Source of the DNA: Arsenophonus sp045399315
Lineage (GTDB): Bacteria; Pseudomonadota; Gammaproteobacteria; Enterobacterales; Enterobacteriaceae
Direction of reading: 5' to 3'
NCBI GenBank assembly: GCA_045399315.1
Contig: DAYVGO010000008.1
Span: 1 to 64,000, forward strand
DNA: 64,000 nt
The notes beneath the pieces are model-generated. The model searched no databases. It saw only the letters and a list, made by a program, of their open reading frames with translations, and was not told the origin of the DNA. Below, in pieces: positions 18,685-27,741 of this stretch. The stretch's first letter is position 1; each line of letters opens with the position of its first letter. The translations under genes and the position numbers were made by a program.

Positions 18685-19941
18685 ATGATTAAAACGACGG
18701 ACAGAAAATTAGTAGTTGGTCTTGAGATTGGAACTTCCAAGGTTTCTGCGCTAGTTGGTGAAATTCTGCCTGATGGAATGGTAAATATTATTGGTGTCGG
18801 CAATTGTCCATCTCGAGGGATGGATAAAGGGGGCGTGAATGATTTGGAATCTGTCGTTAAATGTGTGCAGCGAGCTATTGATCAAGCGGAATTAATGGCT
18901 GATTGCCAAATATCATCGGTTTATCTTGCGCTTTCAGGCAAGCATGTTAGTTGCCAGAATGAAATAGGTATGGTGCCTATTTCTGAGGATGAAGTTACTC
19001 AAGATGACGTAGATAGTGTTGTGCATACGGCTAAATCTGTCCGAGTACGGGATGAGCATAGAATTTTACATGTTATTCCGCAAGAATATGCTATTGATTA
19101 TCAAGAAGGTATTAAAAATCCGGTAGGGCTATCGGGTGTGCGTATGCAAGCCAAAGTACATCTTATTACTTGCCATAATGATATGGCCAAAAATATTGTG
19201 AAGGTAGTTGAACGCTGTGGTTTGAAAGTAGATCAATTAATTTTTGCTGGTTTAGCTTCAAGTTATTCTGTTTTAACAGAAGATGAGCGTGAACTGGGGG
19301 TATGTGTCGTTGATATCGGTGGTGGAACGATGGATATAGCGGTCTATACTGGTGGTGCACTGCGTCATACCAAGGTTATACCTTATGCTGGTAATGTAGT
19401 GACTAGTGATATCGCTTATGCATTCGGCACCCCTCCCAGCGATGCGGAAACAATAAAAGTTCGCCATGGTTGCGCATTAAGTACTATTGTTAGTAAAGAC
19501 GAGAATGTTGAGGTGCCAAGTGTAGGTGGCCGTCCACCAAGAAGTTTACAGCATCAAACTTTAGCAGAAGTTATCGAGCCACGTTACACAGAGTTGCTAA
19601 ACTTAGTAAATGATGAAATTTTGAAATTGCAAGAACAATTACGTCAGCAAGGTGTTAAACATCATCTGGCGGCGGGTATTGTTTTAACAGGAGGTGGTGC
19701 TCAAATTGATGGTCTAGTCGAATGTGCCCAAAGAGTATTCCATACTCAGGTACGCATCGGTAAGCCATTAAATATAACAGGTTTAACGGACTATGCACAG
19801 GAGCCTTATTACTCCACGGCTGTCGGGCTCCTGCATTACGGCAAGCGGACCCATCTTGGGAACGAAGCTGAAATGGATAAGCGTACATCAGTAAGTAGTT
19901 GGTTTCATAGAATCACTAGTTGGCTGAGAAAAGAATTTTAA
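18685..19941 (+). CDS. ftsA: FtsA, actin-like membrane tether of FtsZ
   Basis: 418 residues. Actin-fold phosphate loops are visible at VGLEIGTSKVSALVGE (about 11-26) and VVDIGGGTMDIAVYTGG (about 208-224), with ILTGGGAQIDGL-type adenosine motif (here VLTGGGAQIDGL) near 332. The C-terminal amphipathic membrane helix is present as SSWFHRITSWLRKEF. It anchors the Z-ring to the inner membrane. The gene is 49 bases after ftsQ and 55 before ftsZ. Confidence 0.96.
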   Translation: MIKTTDRKLVVGLEIGTSKVSALVGEILPDGMVNIIGVGNCPSRGMDKGGVNDLESVVKCVQRAIDQAELMADCQISSVYLALSGKHVSCQNEIGMVPISEDEVTQDDVDSVVHTAKSVRVRDEHRILHVIPQEYAIDYQEGIKNPVGLSGVRMQAKVHLITCHNDMAKNIVKVVERCGLKVDQLIFAGLASSYSVLTEDERELGVCVVDIGGGTMDIAVYTGGALRHTKVIPYAGNVVTSDIAYAFGTPPSDAETIKVRHGCALSTIVSKDENVEVPSVGGRPPRSLQHQTLAEVIEPRYTELLNLVNDEILKLQEQLRQQGVKHHLAAGIVLTGGGAQIDGLVECAQRVFHTQVRIGKPLNITGLTDYAQEPYYSTAVGLLHYGKRTHLGNEAEMDKRTSVSSWFHRITSWLRKEF

Positions 19942-19996
19942 TTTTGTAAGAAGCAAATCTTCGCTTCTATATAAGGCACAAAAACGGAGAGAGATT

Positions 19997-21163
19997 ATGT
20001 TTGAACCAATGGAATTAACCAATGACGCGGTGATTAAAGTCATCGGCGTTGGCGGTGGCGGTGGCAATGCCGTTGAACACATGGTGCGTGAACGCATAGA
20101 AGGTGTTGAATTCTTTGCTGTTAATACCGATGCTCAGGCATTACGTAAAACAGCAGTCGGACAAATTATTCAGATCGGCAATGGTATTACAAAAGGCTTG
20201 GGAGCAGGAGCGAATCCTGAAGTCGGTCGTAATGCTGCTGAAGAAGATCGTGAAGCCTTGCGCAATGCGCTTGACGGGGCGGATATGGTCTTTATTGCAG
20301 CTGGTATGGGGGGTGGTACGGGCACCGGCGCAGCCCCTGTGATAGCTGAAGTTGCTAAAGAGCTTGGTATACTGACGGTAGTGGTGGTGACCAAGCCTTT
20401 CAACTTCGAAGGTAAAAAACGTATGGCATTTGCTGAGAGTGGGATCTCAGAGCTTTCTAAGCATGTTGATTCATTGATTACTATTCCGAATGATAAATTA
20501 TTAAAAGTGCTTGGACGAGGTATTTCCTTGCTAGATGCATTCGGTGCAGCAAATGATGTGCTTAAAGGCGCGGTTCAGGGCATTGCTGAGCTTATTACCC
20601 GTCCAGGTTTAATGAACGTGGATTTTGCTGATGTTCGTACCGTCATGTCTGAAATGGGTTATGCTATGATGGGATCAGGCATTGCCCGTGGTGAAGATCG
20701 AGCTGAAGAGGCTGCTGAAATGGCAATTTCCAGCCCATTATTGGAAGATATCGATTTATCTGGTGCTCGTGGTGTATTGGTTAATATTACCGCAGGTTTT
20801 GATTTACGACTAGATGAATTTGAAACAGTGGGTAATACCATTCGTGCGTTTGCGTCAGATAATGCGACGGTTGTTATCGGTACTTCACTTGATCCTGAAA
20901 TGAATGATGAGTTGCGTGTGACCGTTGTTGCGACCGGAATTGGTATGGATAAACGGCCAGAAATCACTTTGGTTACTAACAAAGCAGCACAAAAATCATC
21001 GTTTGAGCAGCGCTATCAGCAGATGCAAGGTTCAATGCCGGGTATGACTCCGTTAACGGAGGAAAAAACTGCCGCTAAAGTAGTGAATGAACAAAATATA
21101 CAATCAAATAAAGAGCCGGATTACCTTGATATTCCGGCTTTTTTAAGAAAACAGGCTGATTAG
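19997..21163 (+). CDS. ftsZ: FtsZ, tubulin-like division GTPase
   Basis: 388 residues. It has the GTP-binding GVGGGGGNAVEHM segment near 16, the tubulin signature GGGTGTGAAP near 104-113, and the T7 loop NVDFADVRTVM near 206-216. A variable linker leads to the C-terminal peptide EPDYLDIPAFLRKQAD that binds FtsA and ZipA, and ZapD, which is encoded about 6 kb away. Start follows GGAGAGAG. Fully intact. Confidence 0.97.
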   Translation: MFEPMELTNDAVIKVIGVGGGGGNAVEHMVRERIEGVEFFAVNTDAQALRKTAVGQIIQIGNGITKGLGAGANPEVGRNAAEEDREALRNALDGADMVFIAAGMGGGTGTGAAPVIAEVAKELGILTVVVVTKPFNFEGKKRMAFAESGISELSKHVDSLITIPNDKLLKVLGRGISLLDAFGAANDVLKGAVQGIAELITRPGLMNVDFADVRTVMSEMGYAMMGSGIARGEDRAEEAAEMAISSPLLEDIDLSGARGVLVNITAGFDLRLDEFETVGNTIRAFASDNATVVIGTSLDPEMNDELRVTVVATGIGMDKRPEITLVTNKAAQKSSFEQRYQQMQGSMPGMTPLTEEKTAAKVVNEQNIQSNKEPDYLDIPAFLRKQAD

Positions 21164-21174
21164 TTAACAATTGG

Positions 21175-21202
21175 TTGGTTTCTCTGCTTTTTGTGCTAGA
21201 AT
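21175..21202 (+). promoter_or_regulatory. Candidate promoter for lpxC
   Basis: TTGGTT at 21175-21180 and TAGAAT at 21197-21202 have a 16-base spacer and lie about 55 bases before the lpxC start, in the spacer after ftsZ. Promoter sequences are only moderately matched, so this is a suggestion from sequence alone. Confidence 0.4.
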
Positions 21203-21259
21203 ATCTTGCTAATCCTTGAGTGAGACTTAGCAAGATGGATAACGATGTGAGAAAAAATG

Positions 21260-22177
21260 ATGATCAAACAAAGGACACTAAAACGTATTGTTCAAGCGAC
21301 GGGAGTCGGTTTACATACTGGCAAAAAAGTCACTTTAGCATTACGTCCAGCACCGGCAAATACCGGGGTCATCTACCGTCGTACAGATTTAAACCCACCG
21401 GTAGATTTCCCGGCTGATGCAAAATCTGTACGTGATACCATGCTATGTACCTGCTTGGTCAATGAAGATGATGTACGTATTTCGACGGTAGAACATCTGA
21501 ATGCTGCATTGGCAGGGCTGGGAATTGACAATATTGTTGTTGAGGTAGATGCACCAGAGGTTCCAATAATGGATGGAAGTGCTGCACCTTTTGTATTTTT
21601 ATTGTTAGATGCAGGTATTGAAGAGTTAAATAGCGCCAAGAAGTTTCTTCGTATTAAAGAAAGTGTCCGAGTTACAGATGGCGATAAATGGGCTGAATTA
21701 GCACCTTATAACGGATTTAGCTTGGATTTCACTATCGATTTCAATCATCTTGCTATTAATAGCAGTACCCAGCGTTATGAACTTGATTTTTCGGCAAAAT
21801 CTTTTGTTAGAGATATTAGCCGTGCGCGTACATTTGGCTTCATGCGTGATATTGAATACTTACAATCCAAAGGATTATGTCTGGGCGGTAGTTTTGATTG
21901 TGCGATTGTTGTCGATGATTATCGTGTATTGAATGAAGATGGTTTACGTTTTGAAGATGAATTTGTTCGCCATAAAACGCTAGATGCTATTGGTGATTTA
22001 TTTATGTGTGGTCATAATATTATTGGTGCTTTTACTGCCTATAAATCAGGTCATGCATTGAATAACAAATTATTACAAGCTGTTTTAGCGACCGAATCTG
22101 TTTGGGATATGGTGACGTTCGAGGATGAATCTGAAATGTCTGTTGCATTTACAGCACCTTCGACAATAACAATCTAA
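21260..22177 (+). CDS. lpxC: LpxC, UDP-3-O-acyl-GlcNAc deacetylase
   Basis: 305 residues from the second of two adjacent ATGs, which gives MIKQRTLKRIVQATGVGLH as in E. coli. It catalyses the committed step of lipid A synthesis with zinc. Zinc and catalytic residues are visible in STVEHLNAAL (His near 79), and HKTLDAIGDLFMCGH (His and Asp near 238-252), plus the general-base motif near H265 (KSGHALNNK). Last gene of the conserved cluster. The C-terminal tail, which directs FtsH-dependent turnover in E. coli, differs (APSTITI instead of an LA-type ending). Confidence 0.95.
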   Translation: MIKQRTLKRIVQATGVGLHTGKKVTLALRPAPANTGVIYRRTDLNPPVDFPADAKSVRDTMLCTCLVNEDDVRISTVEHLNAALAGLGIDNIVVEVDAPEVPIMDGSAAPFVFLLLDAGIEELNSAKKFLRIKESVRVTDGDKWAELAPYNGFSLDFTIDFNHLAINSSTQRYELDFSAKSFVRDISRARTFGFMRDIEYLQSKGLCLGGSFDCAIVVDDYRVLNEDGLRFEDEFVRHKTLDAIGDLFMCGHNIIGAFTAYKSGHALNNKLLQAVLATESVWDMVTFEDESEMSVAFTAPSTITI

Positions 22178-22209
22178 GATGTATTCTTTTAATAAGGATA
22201 TTCTATTAT

Positions 22210-22275
22210 ATGATACGTCAGTGGATTACTATATCTCTTACATTACTTTCGTTGATGCTTTTTACTCAACCTTAA
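22210..22275 (+). CDS. Possible 21-residue hydrophobic small protein
   Basis: An ATG at 22210, preceded at eleven bases by AAGGA, opens MIRQWITISLTLLSLMLF and stops soon after. It looks like a signal or membrane peptide. It is 32 bases after lpxC and its 3' end touches the stop of the minus-strand DUF721 gene. It could be a real small membrane protein, a truncated gene or chance. No homologue is recognised. Confidence 0.2.
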   Translation: MIRQWITISLTLLSLMLFTQP

Positions 22276-22790
22276 TCTTTGTTGCTGGTTGCTTTGGCAC
22301 TCTCTCCGGACAATGCAGCTAGCCGTTCTAATTTTTCCTTTAGCTTTTTTGGACTTCTTTTGGCTAGGTTACGAACTGTTTTTGCGCTTTCTTCGCTTAG
22401 CTTACTTATTATTTGTTGAGTTGGCTTTATGGCTATTTGTTGAATTGATAAGCAATTTTTTGAATTTTTAACTGATAATGATGGATTAATCATTATGTTG
22501 ATTGAAGATAAAGATGGTAAAATAGTGTTACGTAATGTTGAAAGTAGCGTAGGAAGTTCATAATTTAGTCTAGCTTTTCGGCTAGCATTGGTAACTTCTA
22601 GAATAAGAATATACTGACGATAATTAGCGACTCGACACCAAGCCTTTAATTCGCTAGGTAGTAAACTTAACACAGCATGGTTAAGTTTAATTAAAGCTTG
22701 TGCGCGTTGTTGAATGATTTGTAAGGTATTTGAATCAAATTTACTTTCTTTTAATAAAATAGCTAAAGATTGGGGGTAACTATCACGCAT
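22272..22790 (-). CDS. DUF721 (DciA-like) protein
   Basis: 172 residues. The N-terminal half (SLAILLKESKFDSNTLQII, then KLNHAVLSLLPSELKAWCRV, and LILEVTNASRKARLNYELP) has the layout of the DUF721 family, which includes the DciA replicative-helicase loader of many bacteria. The C-terminal half is basic and Ser/Lys-rich. Enterobacteria that load DnaB with DnaC still often carry a DUF721 gene beside secM, so a loader role here is uncertain. It is divergent from secM with only 33 bases between starts. Confidence 0.6.
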   Translation of the reverse strand: MRDSYPQSLAILLKESKFDSNTLQIIQQRAQALIKLNHAVLSLLPSELKAWCRVANYRQYILILEVTNASRKARLNYELPTLLSTLRNTILPSLSSINIMINPSLSVKNSKNCLSIQQIAIKPTQQIISKLSEESAKTVRNLAKRSPKKLKEKLERLAALSGESAKATSNKD

Positions 22791-22823
22791 TTTTTTACTC
22801 CAAGTCTTATATTATATATTTCA

Positions 22824-23327
22824 ATGAATATATTAGATCTCTGGCGACAATTTGGTAAACGATATTTTTGGCCGCACCTGTTGTTAGGAATTGTGACGGC
22901 AAGTATTGGTATACCTACAACTTTAGTAAAAGTGACGGAAAATTTGTCACATACTAGCCAGTTATTACCACATTATCAGCAAAATTTAGCGTTTGATCAT
23001 CTGCTAGCTGTCAGTAAGTATCGTATTTTTTATGATTGTGGCACTAATTATTGGCACCAGAATGCTTTACGAAATGTGATCCGTCAACTGACTTTTGTTT
23101 TTTCAACTCCGGAAACGCAAAAGCGGTTGGACGTAAATTTGAGTGTGCGCAATAAGCATATTTCACTGTATAATATGCTCGACACTCTTTACTCTATGGT
23201 TTATTTAAGTGTTTTTTATCCGAAAGAGCAAAATTCTAGCTATGCATTAACACACTCTTTTTACCATATCGCCTACCAAACTGCCCTATGGGTTGCTTGG
23301 GGTCAAGATATTCGAGCCGGACCTTAA
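22824..23327 (+). CDS. secM: SecM, secretion monitor and translational arrest peptide
   Basis: 167 residues from the ATG at 22824; upstream codons are open but MNILDLWRQFGKRYFWPHLLLG is the known N-terminus (a long signal sequence, residues about 1-35). In E. coli, SecM stalls its ribosome until it is pulled by SecA, which exposes the secA start. The arrest motif is recognisable at the very C-terminus as YQTALWVAWGQDIRAGP, followed at once by TAA. Against the E. coli pattern F-xxxx-WI-xxxx-GIRAGP three positions differ: F to Y, I to V and the first G to D. W, R, A, G and P are kept. It is 134 bases before secA. Confidence 0.88.
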   Translation: MNILDLWRQFGKRYFWPHLLLGIVTASIGIPTTLVKVTENLSHTSQLLPHYQQNLAFDHLLAVSKYRIFYDCGTNYWHQNALRNVIRQLTFVFSTPETQKRLDVNLSVRNKHISLYNMLDTLYSMVYLSVFYPKEQNSSYALTHSFYHIAYQTALWVAWGQDIRAGP

Positions 23328-23461
23328 CACAAATCTCATAAAATTTTAATTGATTTTTATCCCGACCATTGTTCAACTGAACATATTAATTATATTAGTT
23401 GAAATTAGATAATATAGGCCGTTTCTGATAAGATTGTTGCCTTGATTGAGAAAAAATATTT

Positions 23462-26173
23462 ATGTTAACTAAGTTACTAACAAAAATTTTTGGTAGTCGT
23501 AATGATCGTGCTTTACGTCATTTAGGTAAATTTGTTGATATCATTAATCAGTTAGAGTCTGAATTCGAAAAATTATCTAATGAACAACTTAAAGCGAAAA
23601 CAGATGAGTTTCGACAGCGCCTTAAATCGGGAGCAACATTAGATGATTTGATCCCGGAAGCGTTTGCAACAGTTCGTGAAGCTAGTAAACGTGTATTTAA
23701 TATGCGGCATTTTGATGTTCAGTTACTGGGCGGTATGGTACTTAATAAACGTTGTATTGCAGAAATGCGTACTGGTGAAGGGAAGACATTAACATCCACT
23801 TTGCCTGCATATTTAAATGCTTTAACGGGTAAAGGTGTTCATATTGTTACAGTTAACGACTATTTGGCAAAACGTGATGCAGAGAATAATCGACTACTGT
23901 TTGAGTTTCTTGGCATGACTGTGGGAATAAATTTACCTGGTATGTCTACTGCTATGAAACGTGAAGCCTACGCAGCGGATATTACATATGGTACTAACAA
24001 TGAATATGGTTTTGATTATCTGCGTGACAATATGGCCTTTAGTCCAGAAGAGCGTGTACAGCGTAAACTTTATTATGTGTTAGTCGATGAGGTTGATTCT
24101 ATTTTAATTGATGAAGCTCGTACTCCGTTAATTATTTCAGGACCGGTAGAAGATAGCTCAGATCTGTACAAAAAAGTGGATAAATTAATCCCTCATTTAA
24201 AGCAGCAAGAAAAAGAAGATTCAGATACTTTTCAAGGTGAAGGACATTTTTCTGTTGATGAAAAATCACGTCAAGTTACGTTGACAGAGCGGGGATTAGA
24301 ACTAATTGAACCATTATTAGCAAAAGCGAATTTAATGGAAGAGGGGGAATCACTTTATTCTCCTTCAAATATTATTCTTATGCACCATGTTATGGCAGCC
24401 CTACGTGCTCATGCTCTTTTTAATCGGGATGTAGATTATATTGTAAAAGATGGTCAGATTATTATTGTTGATGAACATACCGGTCGTACAATGGAAGGCC
24501 GTCGTTGGTCTGATGGATTGCATCAAGCCGTTGAGGCAAAAGAAGGTGTTGAAATCCAAAATGAGAATCAGACATTAGCATCGATTACCTTCCAAAACTA
24601 TTTTCGTCTATACGAAAAACTTGCAGGCATGACTGGTACCGCTGATACGGAAGCTTTCGAATTTAGATCTATCTATAAGTTGGACACCATTGTTATTCCA
24701 ACCAATCGTCCAATGATCCGTAATGATTTACCTGATTTAGTTTATATGACTGAGGCGGATAAATTTGCTGCTATTATCAATGACATTCGTGATCGCACTA
24801 GTAAAAGACAACCTGTTTTAGTGGGTACTATTTCAATCGAAAAATCAGAGCTGATTTCTAGGGAGTTAACCAAAGCCAAAATTGCACATAATGTTTTGAA
24901 TGCTAAGTTTCATGCGATGGAAGCGGATATTATTGCTGAAGCAGGCCAGGCCGGTTCAGTTACTATTGCAACTAATATGGCCGGCCGAGGTACAGATATT
25001 GTACTAGGTGGCAGCTGGCAGGCGGAAATCAACAAACTAGAGGATCCCAGTCAGAAACAAATTGATAAGATTAAGGCTGCATGGCAAAAACGGCATGAGG
25101 CGGTAATTGCAGCTGGTGGTTTGCATATCATTGGCACAGAACGCCATGAGTCTCGTCGTATAGATAATCAGTTACGCGGGCGTTCTGGACGTCAAGGTGA
25201 TCCTGGTTCATCACGTTTTTATCTTTCAATGGAAGATTCCTTAATGCGTATTTTTGCCTCAGATCGAGTTGCAGGAATGATGCGTAAATTGGGTATGAAA
25301 CCCGGTGAAGCTATTGAACATCCTTGGGTAACGAAAGCAATTGCTAATGCACAGCGAAAGGTAGAAAGCCGTAACTTTGATATTCGTAAACAGCTTTTAG
25401 AATATGATGATGTTGCTAATGATCAGCGTCGGGCTATCTATTCACAGCGCAATGATTTATTGGATGGTGGTGATGTTAGTGAAACAATTGATAGTATTCG
25501 TGAAGATGTTATAACTGCAACTATTGATGCTTATATCCCCCCTCAATCATTGGAAGAAGTGTGGGATATTGATGGATTACAGAAACGATTAAGCAATGAT
25601 TTTAATTTAGAACTCCCTATTCAGGAGTGGTTGGATAAAGAGCCTGAATTGCATGAAGAAACTTTGCGTGAACACATTTTTGCAAAAGCGATTGCTGCTT
25701 ATAAAGAAAAGGAAGAAATTATTGGTAGTGAGATGATGCGTAATTTTGAGAAGGGCATCATGTTACAAACTCTAGATACATTATGGAAAGAGCATTTAGC
25801 TGCAATGGATTATTTACGTCAGGGTATTCATTTGCGCGGCTATGCCCAAAAAGATCCAAAACAAGAATATAAACGCGAATCTTTTGGTATGTTTGCTAAT
25901 ATGTTAGAAACACTAAAATATGAAGTAATTAGTACATTAAGCAAAGTTGAAGTTCGAGTACCAGAGGAAGTCGCGATACTCGATCAACAAAGGCGTGAAG
26001 AGGCAGAGCGTCTGATGAGAAAGCAACATTTTAGCCATAAAATTGAAAATGAAACATTGATGTCAAAAACAGAAGCTCAAATAGCAACACAAGGCCATAA
26101 AATTGGTCGAAATGAACCTTGTCCTTGTGGCTCAGGTAAGAAATATAAGCATTGCCATGGTAGTTTAAGTTAA
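23462..26173 (+). CDS. secA: SecA, preprotein translocase ATPase
   Basis: 903 residues, full length. Walker A MRTGEGKTLTSTLP lies near residue 102-115, the DEAD-like DEVDSILIDEARTPL near 209, the helicase motif GTDIVLGG near 510 and RGRSGRQGDPGSS near 576. The C-terminal zinc-binding tail CPCGSGKKYKHCHG, which binds SecB and phospholipid, is present. It drives protein export through SecYEG. No strong ribosome binding site is visible before the ATG, fitting control by SecM-dependent unmasking. Confidence 0.97.
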   Translation: MLTKLLTKIFGSRNDRALRHLGKFVDIINQLESEFEKLSNEQLKAKTDEFRQRLKSGATLDDLIPEAFATVREASKRVFNMRHFDVQLLGGMVLNKRCIAEMRTGEGKTLTSTLPAYLNALTGKGVHIVTVNDYLAKRDAENNRLLFEFLGMTVGINLPGMSTAMKREAYAADITYGTNNEYGFDYLRDNMAFSPEERVQRKLYYVLVDEVDSILIDEARTPLIISGPVEDSSDLYKKVDKLIPHLKQQEKEDSDTFQGEGHFSVDEKSRQVTLTERGLELIEPLLAKANLMEEGESLYSPSNIILMHHVMAALRAHALFNRDVDYIVKDGQIIIVDEHTGRTMEGRRWSDGLHQAVEAKEGVEIQNENQTLASITFQNYFRLYEKLAGMTGTADTEAFEFRSIYKLDTIVIPTNRPMIRNDLPDLVYMTEADKFAAIINDIRDRTSKRQPVLVGTISIEKSELISRELTKAKIAHNVLNAKFHAMEADIIAEAGQAGSVTIATNMAGRGTDIVLGGSWQAEINKLEDPSQKQIDKIKAAWQKRHEAVIAAGGLHIIGTERHESRRIDNQLRGRSGRQGDPGSSRFYLSMEDSLMRIFASDRVAGMMRKLGMKPGEAIEHPWVTKAIANAQRKVESRNFDIRKQLLEYDDVANDQRRAIYSQRNDLLDGGDVSETIDSIREDVITATIDAYIPPQSLEEVWDIDGLQKRLSNDFNLELPIQEWLDKEPELHEETLREHIFAKAIAAYKEKEEIIGSEMMRNFEKGIMLQTLDTLWKEHLAAMDYLRQGIHLRGYAQKDPKQEYKRESFGMFANMLETLKYEVISTLSKVEVRVPEEVAILDQQRREEAERLMRKQHFSHKIENETLMSKTEAQIATQGHKIGRNEPCPCGSGKKYKHCHGSLS

Positions 26174-26196
26174 AATTTGGTTGTTAAATGAATTAA

Positions 26197-26230
26197 AAAA
26201 GAGTGGAGAATAAATCCGCTCTTTTACTAT
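26197..26230 (+). terminator. Terminator after secA
   Basis: AAAAGAGTGGA (26197-26207) pairs with TCCGCTCTTTT (26215-26225) in an 11-bp stem with one G-U pair and a seven-base loop. The T-tract is the stem's 3' side. It ends secM-secA transcription before mutT. Confidence 0.75.
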
Positions 26231-26259
26231 ATAATTTGAAAAGTGATTAAATTATTTTT

Positions 26260-26661
26260 ATGGAAAAAAAACAATTAAATATTGTGGTAGGCATTATTAG
26301 AAATGCGCAACAAGAAATTTTTATTACCCAACGGGCAGCTAATTCACATATGGGCGGTTTTTGGGAGTTTCCCGGCGGTAAATTAGAAATAGGTGAAACA
26401 CCGTTAGAAACTTTGACTCGTGAGCTAAAAGAAGAGATCGGGATAGATGTTATTAATAGTCAATTGTTGTGTGTTGTCGAGCATGAATTTGCCGACCGTA
26501 GTATAAGGTTGCATTTTTTTCTCGTGGAGCAATGGGATTGCCACCCATATGGCAAAGAAGGCCAATCTTCACGCTGGCTTTTACAGAAATCACTGGTAGC
26601 GGAAGAATTTCCACCTGCAAACCGTGTAATTGTTGATATGTTAATCAATAACGTGATTTGA
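26260..26661 (+). CDS. mutT: MutT, 8-oxo-dGTP diphosphatase
   Basis: 133 residues. The Nudix box is complete: GGKLEIGETPLETLTRELKE continuing EIGI (about residues 37-60). MutT hydrolyses 8-oxo-dGTP and prevents A-to-C transversions. It follows secA as in E. coli, but behind a terminator, so it needs its own promoter; no clear one or strong ribosome binding site is seen. Retention matters for a genome with decaying genes, since mutT loss raises mutation rate. Confidence 0.93.
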   Translation: MEKKQLNIVVGIIRNAQQEIFITQRAANSHMGGFWEFPGGKLEIGETPLETLTRELKEEIGIDVINSQLLCVVEHEFADRSIRLHFFLVEQWDCHPYGKEGQSSRWLLQKSLVAEEFPPANRVIVDMLINNVI

Positions 26662-26767
26662 TTTATAGAGCAGACGGGTAAGTTAGTATAAATAGGTTTG
26701 TTAAGTTTTTTTAAAGCAAGAGCTATATAATGGTATAGATAAAATCGTTTGGTCTTTGATTTTAAAT

Positions 26768-26980
26768 TTATTTTTTAGTATTAGGATCATCGGAGATTTC
26801 ACTCCAATCATCTATTTCAGAAATATTTCGCTGGCTGGAGATCCTTTTTTCCTCACTAGCCCATTCACCAAGATCAATTAATCGACAACGTTTGCTACAA
26901 AAAGGGCGATAAGGACTACTATCTTGCCAAATAACAATTTTATGACAAGTAGGACATTTTACCATGAGCTTATCAGACAT
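26768..26980 (-). CDS. yacG: YacG, DNA gyrase inhibitor (zinc protein)
   Basis: 70 residues from the ATG at 26980 (product MSDKLMVKCPTCHKIVIW). The four zinc-binding cysteines are present as CPTC and FCSKRC, followed by the conserved LIDLGEWASEEKRI. E. coli YacG binds the GyrB C-terminal domain and inhibits gyrase. It is last in coaE-zapD-yacG, eight bases after zapD. A TTG five codons further upstream is open but would start inside the zapD end. Confidence 0.9.
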   Translation of the reverse strand: MSDKLMVKCPTCHKIVIWQDSSPYRPFCSKRCRLIDLGEWASEEKRISSQRNISEIDDWSEISDDPNTKK

Positions 26981-26988
26981 AGTGACTC

Positions 26989-27741
26989 CTAACAACAGGC
27001 TAATTTGAATGGTAATTCATCAGGTACAATACCATTTTCGCTGTCTTCATGTAAGAAGCGGATAACAAAACGTGTTTTATGTCCAGAAATCTGTGGATAT
27101 AGGGATAGATTGATAGGTAATTTTATTCGGATTAAATCCGCATTTTCTACACTGCCTTGATAGAAGCCATTATAACTCTTTTGAGTGGTAAATGTATTAG
27201 ACTTACGAATCAGACTTAATAGCATATTTAAAGCGGAACTTAACGGTGCGATACCGTCAATCCAGAAGTTGATTCTAGTATCTATTTCTTTTTTATGTGT
27301 ATTTAACCATAAATGTAGAACAGGCAAATCAAAGCTACAACAACCACCGGGTATACTTAAGCGTTGGCGAGCAATACTGATAACTTTATCTTGTCGTAAG
27401 TGTTGGCCAATTCGTGATGCTTCTCTTAATAAAGTGAGATTTTGTTGGATTTCATTTAATAGGTTTTTAATAAGTGTTTGATCTGCCTTGGGATCACTGC
27501 ACCATTGATTAAGTTTATTTTTTTGTTTATCTAATTCTTTTATAATGTCGGCACGAAAATCACTACGATCTAATACTTCGATTAATTCAGCAACGGCACG
27601 AAAAAAAGCTAACCCAGTGGCTAATGAGTTAATATTTCTTAAGTCAATAAGTTGTTGAAGTAAACACTCCATGCGCAGCCACGAGCGCATTTTTTCATTT
27701 AATGGCTGTTCATAAGTAATTGTAGAAATTGTGTTACTCAT
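26989..27741 (-). CDS. zapD: ZapD, FtsZ-bundling protein
   Basis: 250 residues, close to E. coli ZapD (247). The mostly helical N-terminal part (YEQPLNEKMRSWLRMECLL) and the beta-rich C-terminal part (GCCSFDLPVLHLWL) match the family. ZapD cross-links FtsZ filaments through the FtsZ C-terminal peptide, which is conserved in this genome. Overlaps coaE by eight bases. Confidence 0.93.
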   Translation of the reverse strand: MSNTISTITYEQPLNEKMRSWLRMECLLQQLIDLRNINSLATGLAFFRAVAELIEVLDRSDFRADIIKELDKQKNKLNQWCSDPKADQTLIKNLLNEIQQNLTLLREASRIGQHLRQDKVISIARQRLSIPGGCCSFDLPVLHLWLNTHKKEIDTRINFWIDGIAPLSSALNMLLSLIRKSNTFTTQKSYNGFYQGSVENADLIRIKLPINLSLYPQISGHKTRFVIRFLHEDSENGIVPDELPFKLACC

